Source: Kordiimonas lipolytica
Lineage (GTDB): Bacteria > Pseudomonadota > Alphaproteobacteria > Sphingomonadales > Kordiimonadaceae
Direction: 5' to 3'
NCBI RefSeq assembly: GCF_001550065.1
Contig: NZ_LRUB01000030.1
Span: forward strand, 12,491 to 76,490
DNA length: 64,000 nt
Part shown: piece by piece, positions 63,990 to 64,000 of the stretch
Layout: every line of letters starts with the position of its first letter
Position numbering within the stretch: the stretch's first letter is position 1
The notes under the pieces: generated by a model
The model's input: the letters and a program-made list of their open reading frames with translations, nothing else
Databases searched by the model: none
What the model was told of the DNA's origin: nothing
Made by a program: the position numbers and the translations under genes

Positions 63990-64000
63990 CAATGTATAAG

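Overview
The window is 64 kb of chromosomal DNA from an alphaproteobacterium. The evidence is the CtrA/ChpT/SciP regulatory set, a FlbD-type sigma-54 activator, a ruvCAB-ybgC-tolQRAB block, and families such as DUF3422 and NnrU that are common in that class. Coding density is high and many gene pairs overlap by 4 bases (ATGA or TTGA junctions). No rRNA or tRNA gene is visible, so the genus cannot be fixed; a free-living, motile Kordiimonas- or Rhodospirillales-like bacterium is a guess. FlhF and FlhG suggest a polar flagellum.

Layout. 1-20.2 kb holds mixed accessory and housekeeping genes: a 5'-cut histidine kinase, a PLP-dependent sulfur amino-acid enzyme, an unrecognised three-gene operon (glycosyltransferase-like protein, MFS transporter, unknown protein), yaaA, a two-subunit molybdenum hydroxylase, a pair of bacterial PH-domain membrane proteins, an ABC-F ATPase, DUF817 and DUF4112 proteins, a formate/nitrite channel, a GNAT enzyme and a GFA-family protein. 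20.4-27.4 kb is yebC, a REP-like palindromic pair, ruvCAB, ybgC and tolQRAB, closed by a terminator with no pal gene following. 27.4-32.0 kb holds a flavin monooxygenase, a DUF3422 protein, NnrU and cysQ.

32.1-42.0 kb is a regulatory and motility block: chpT, then cheA-cheW-cheY-cheB-cheR, ctrA facing them, and fliI-fliJ divergent from ctrA. The histidine phosphotransferase that feeds CtrA, the chemotaxis pathway, CtrA and the flagellar export ATPase are therefore physically linked. CheA is a hybrid kinase with a C-terminal receiver, two CheW-like domains and, between its HPt and dimerisation domains, a stretch that reads as a degenerate truncated-hemoglobin domain.

42.0-44.3 kb is an aminotransferase and a DMT exporter. 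44.4-61.4 kb, all on the minus strand, is the flagellar block: a FliK-like protein, flhG, flhF, flhA, flbD, motA, fliN, fliH, fliG, fliF, sciP, flgE, flgD and fliK. A perfect TTAA-N7-TTAA CtrA box precedes sciP, one-mismatch boxes precede fliF and cheA, and a sigma-54 promoter precedes fliK-flgD-flgE. This fits the known hierarchy in which CtrA switches on early flagellar genes and sciP, and FlbD with sigma-54 drives hook genes.

The window ends with mnmA and an IS110-family insertion sequence. Its 5' noncoding region contains two hairpins with identical loops and a compensatory stem change, a plausible bridge-RNA segment.
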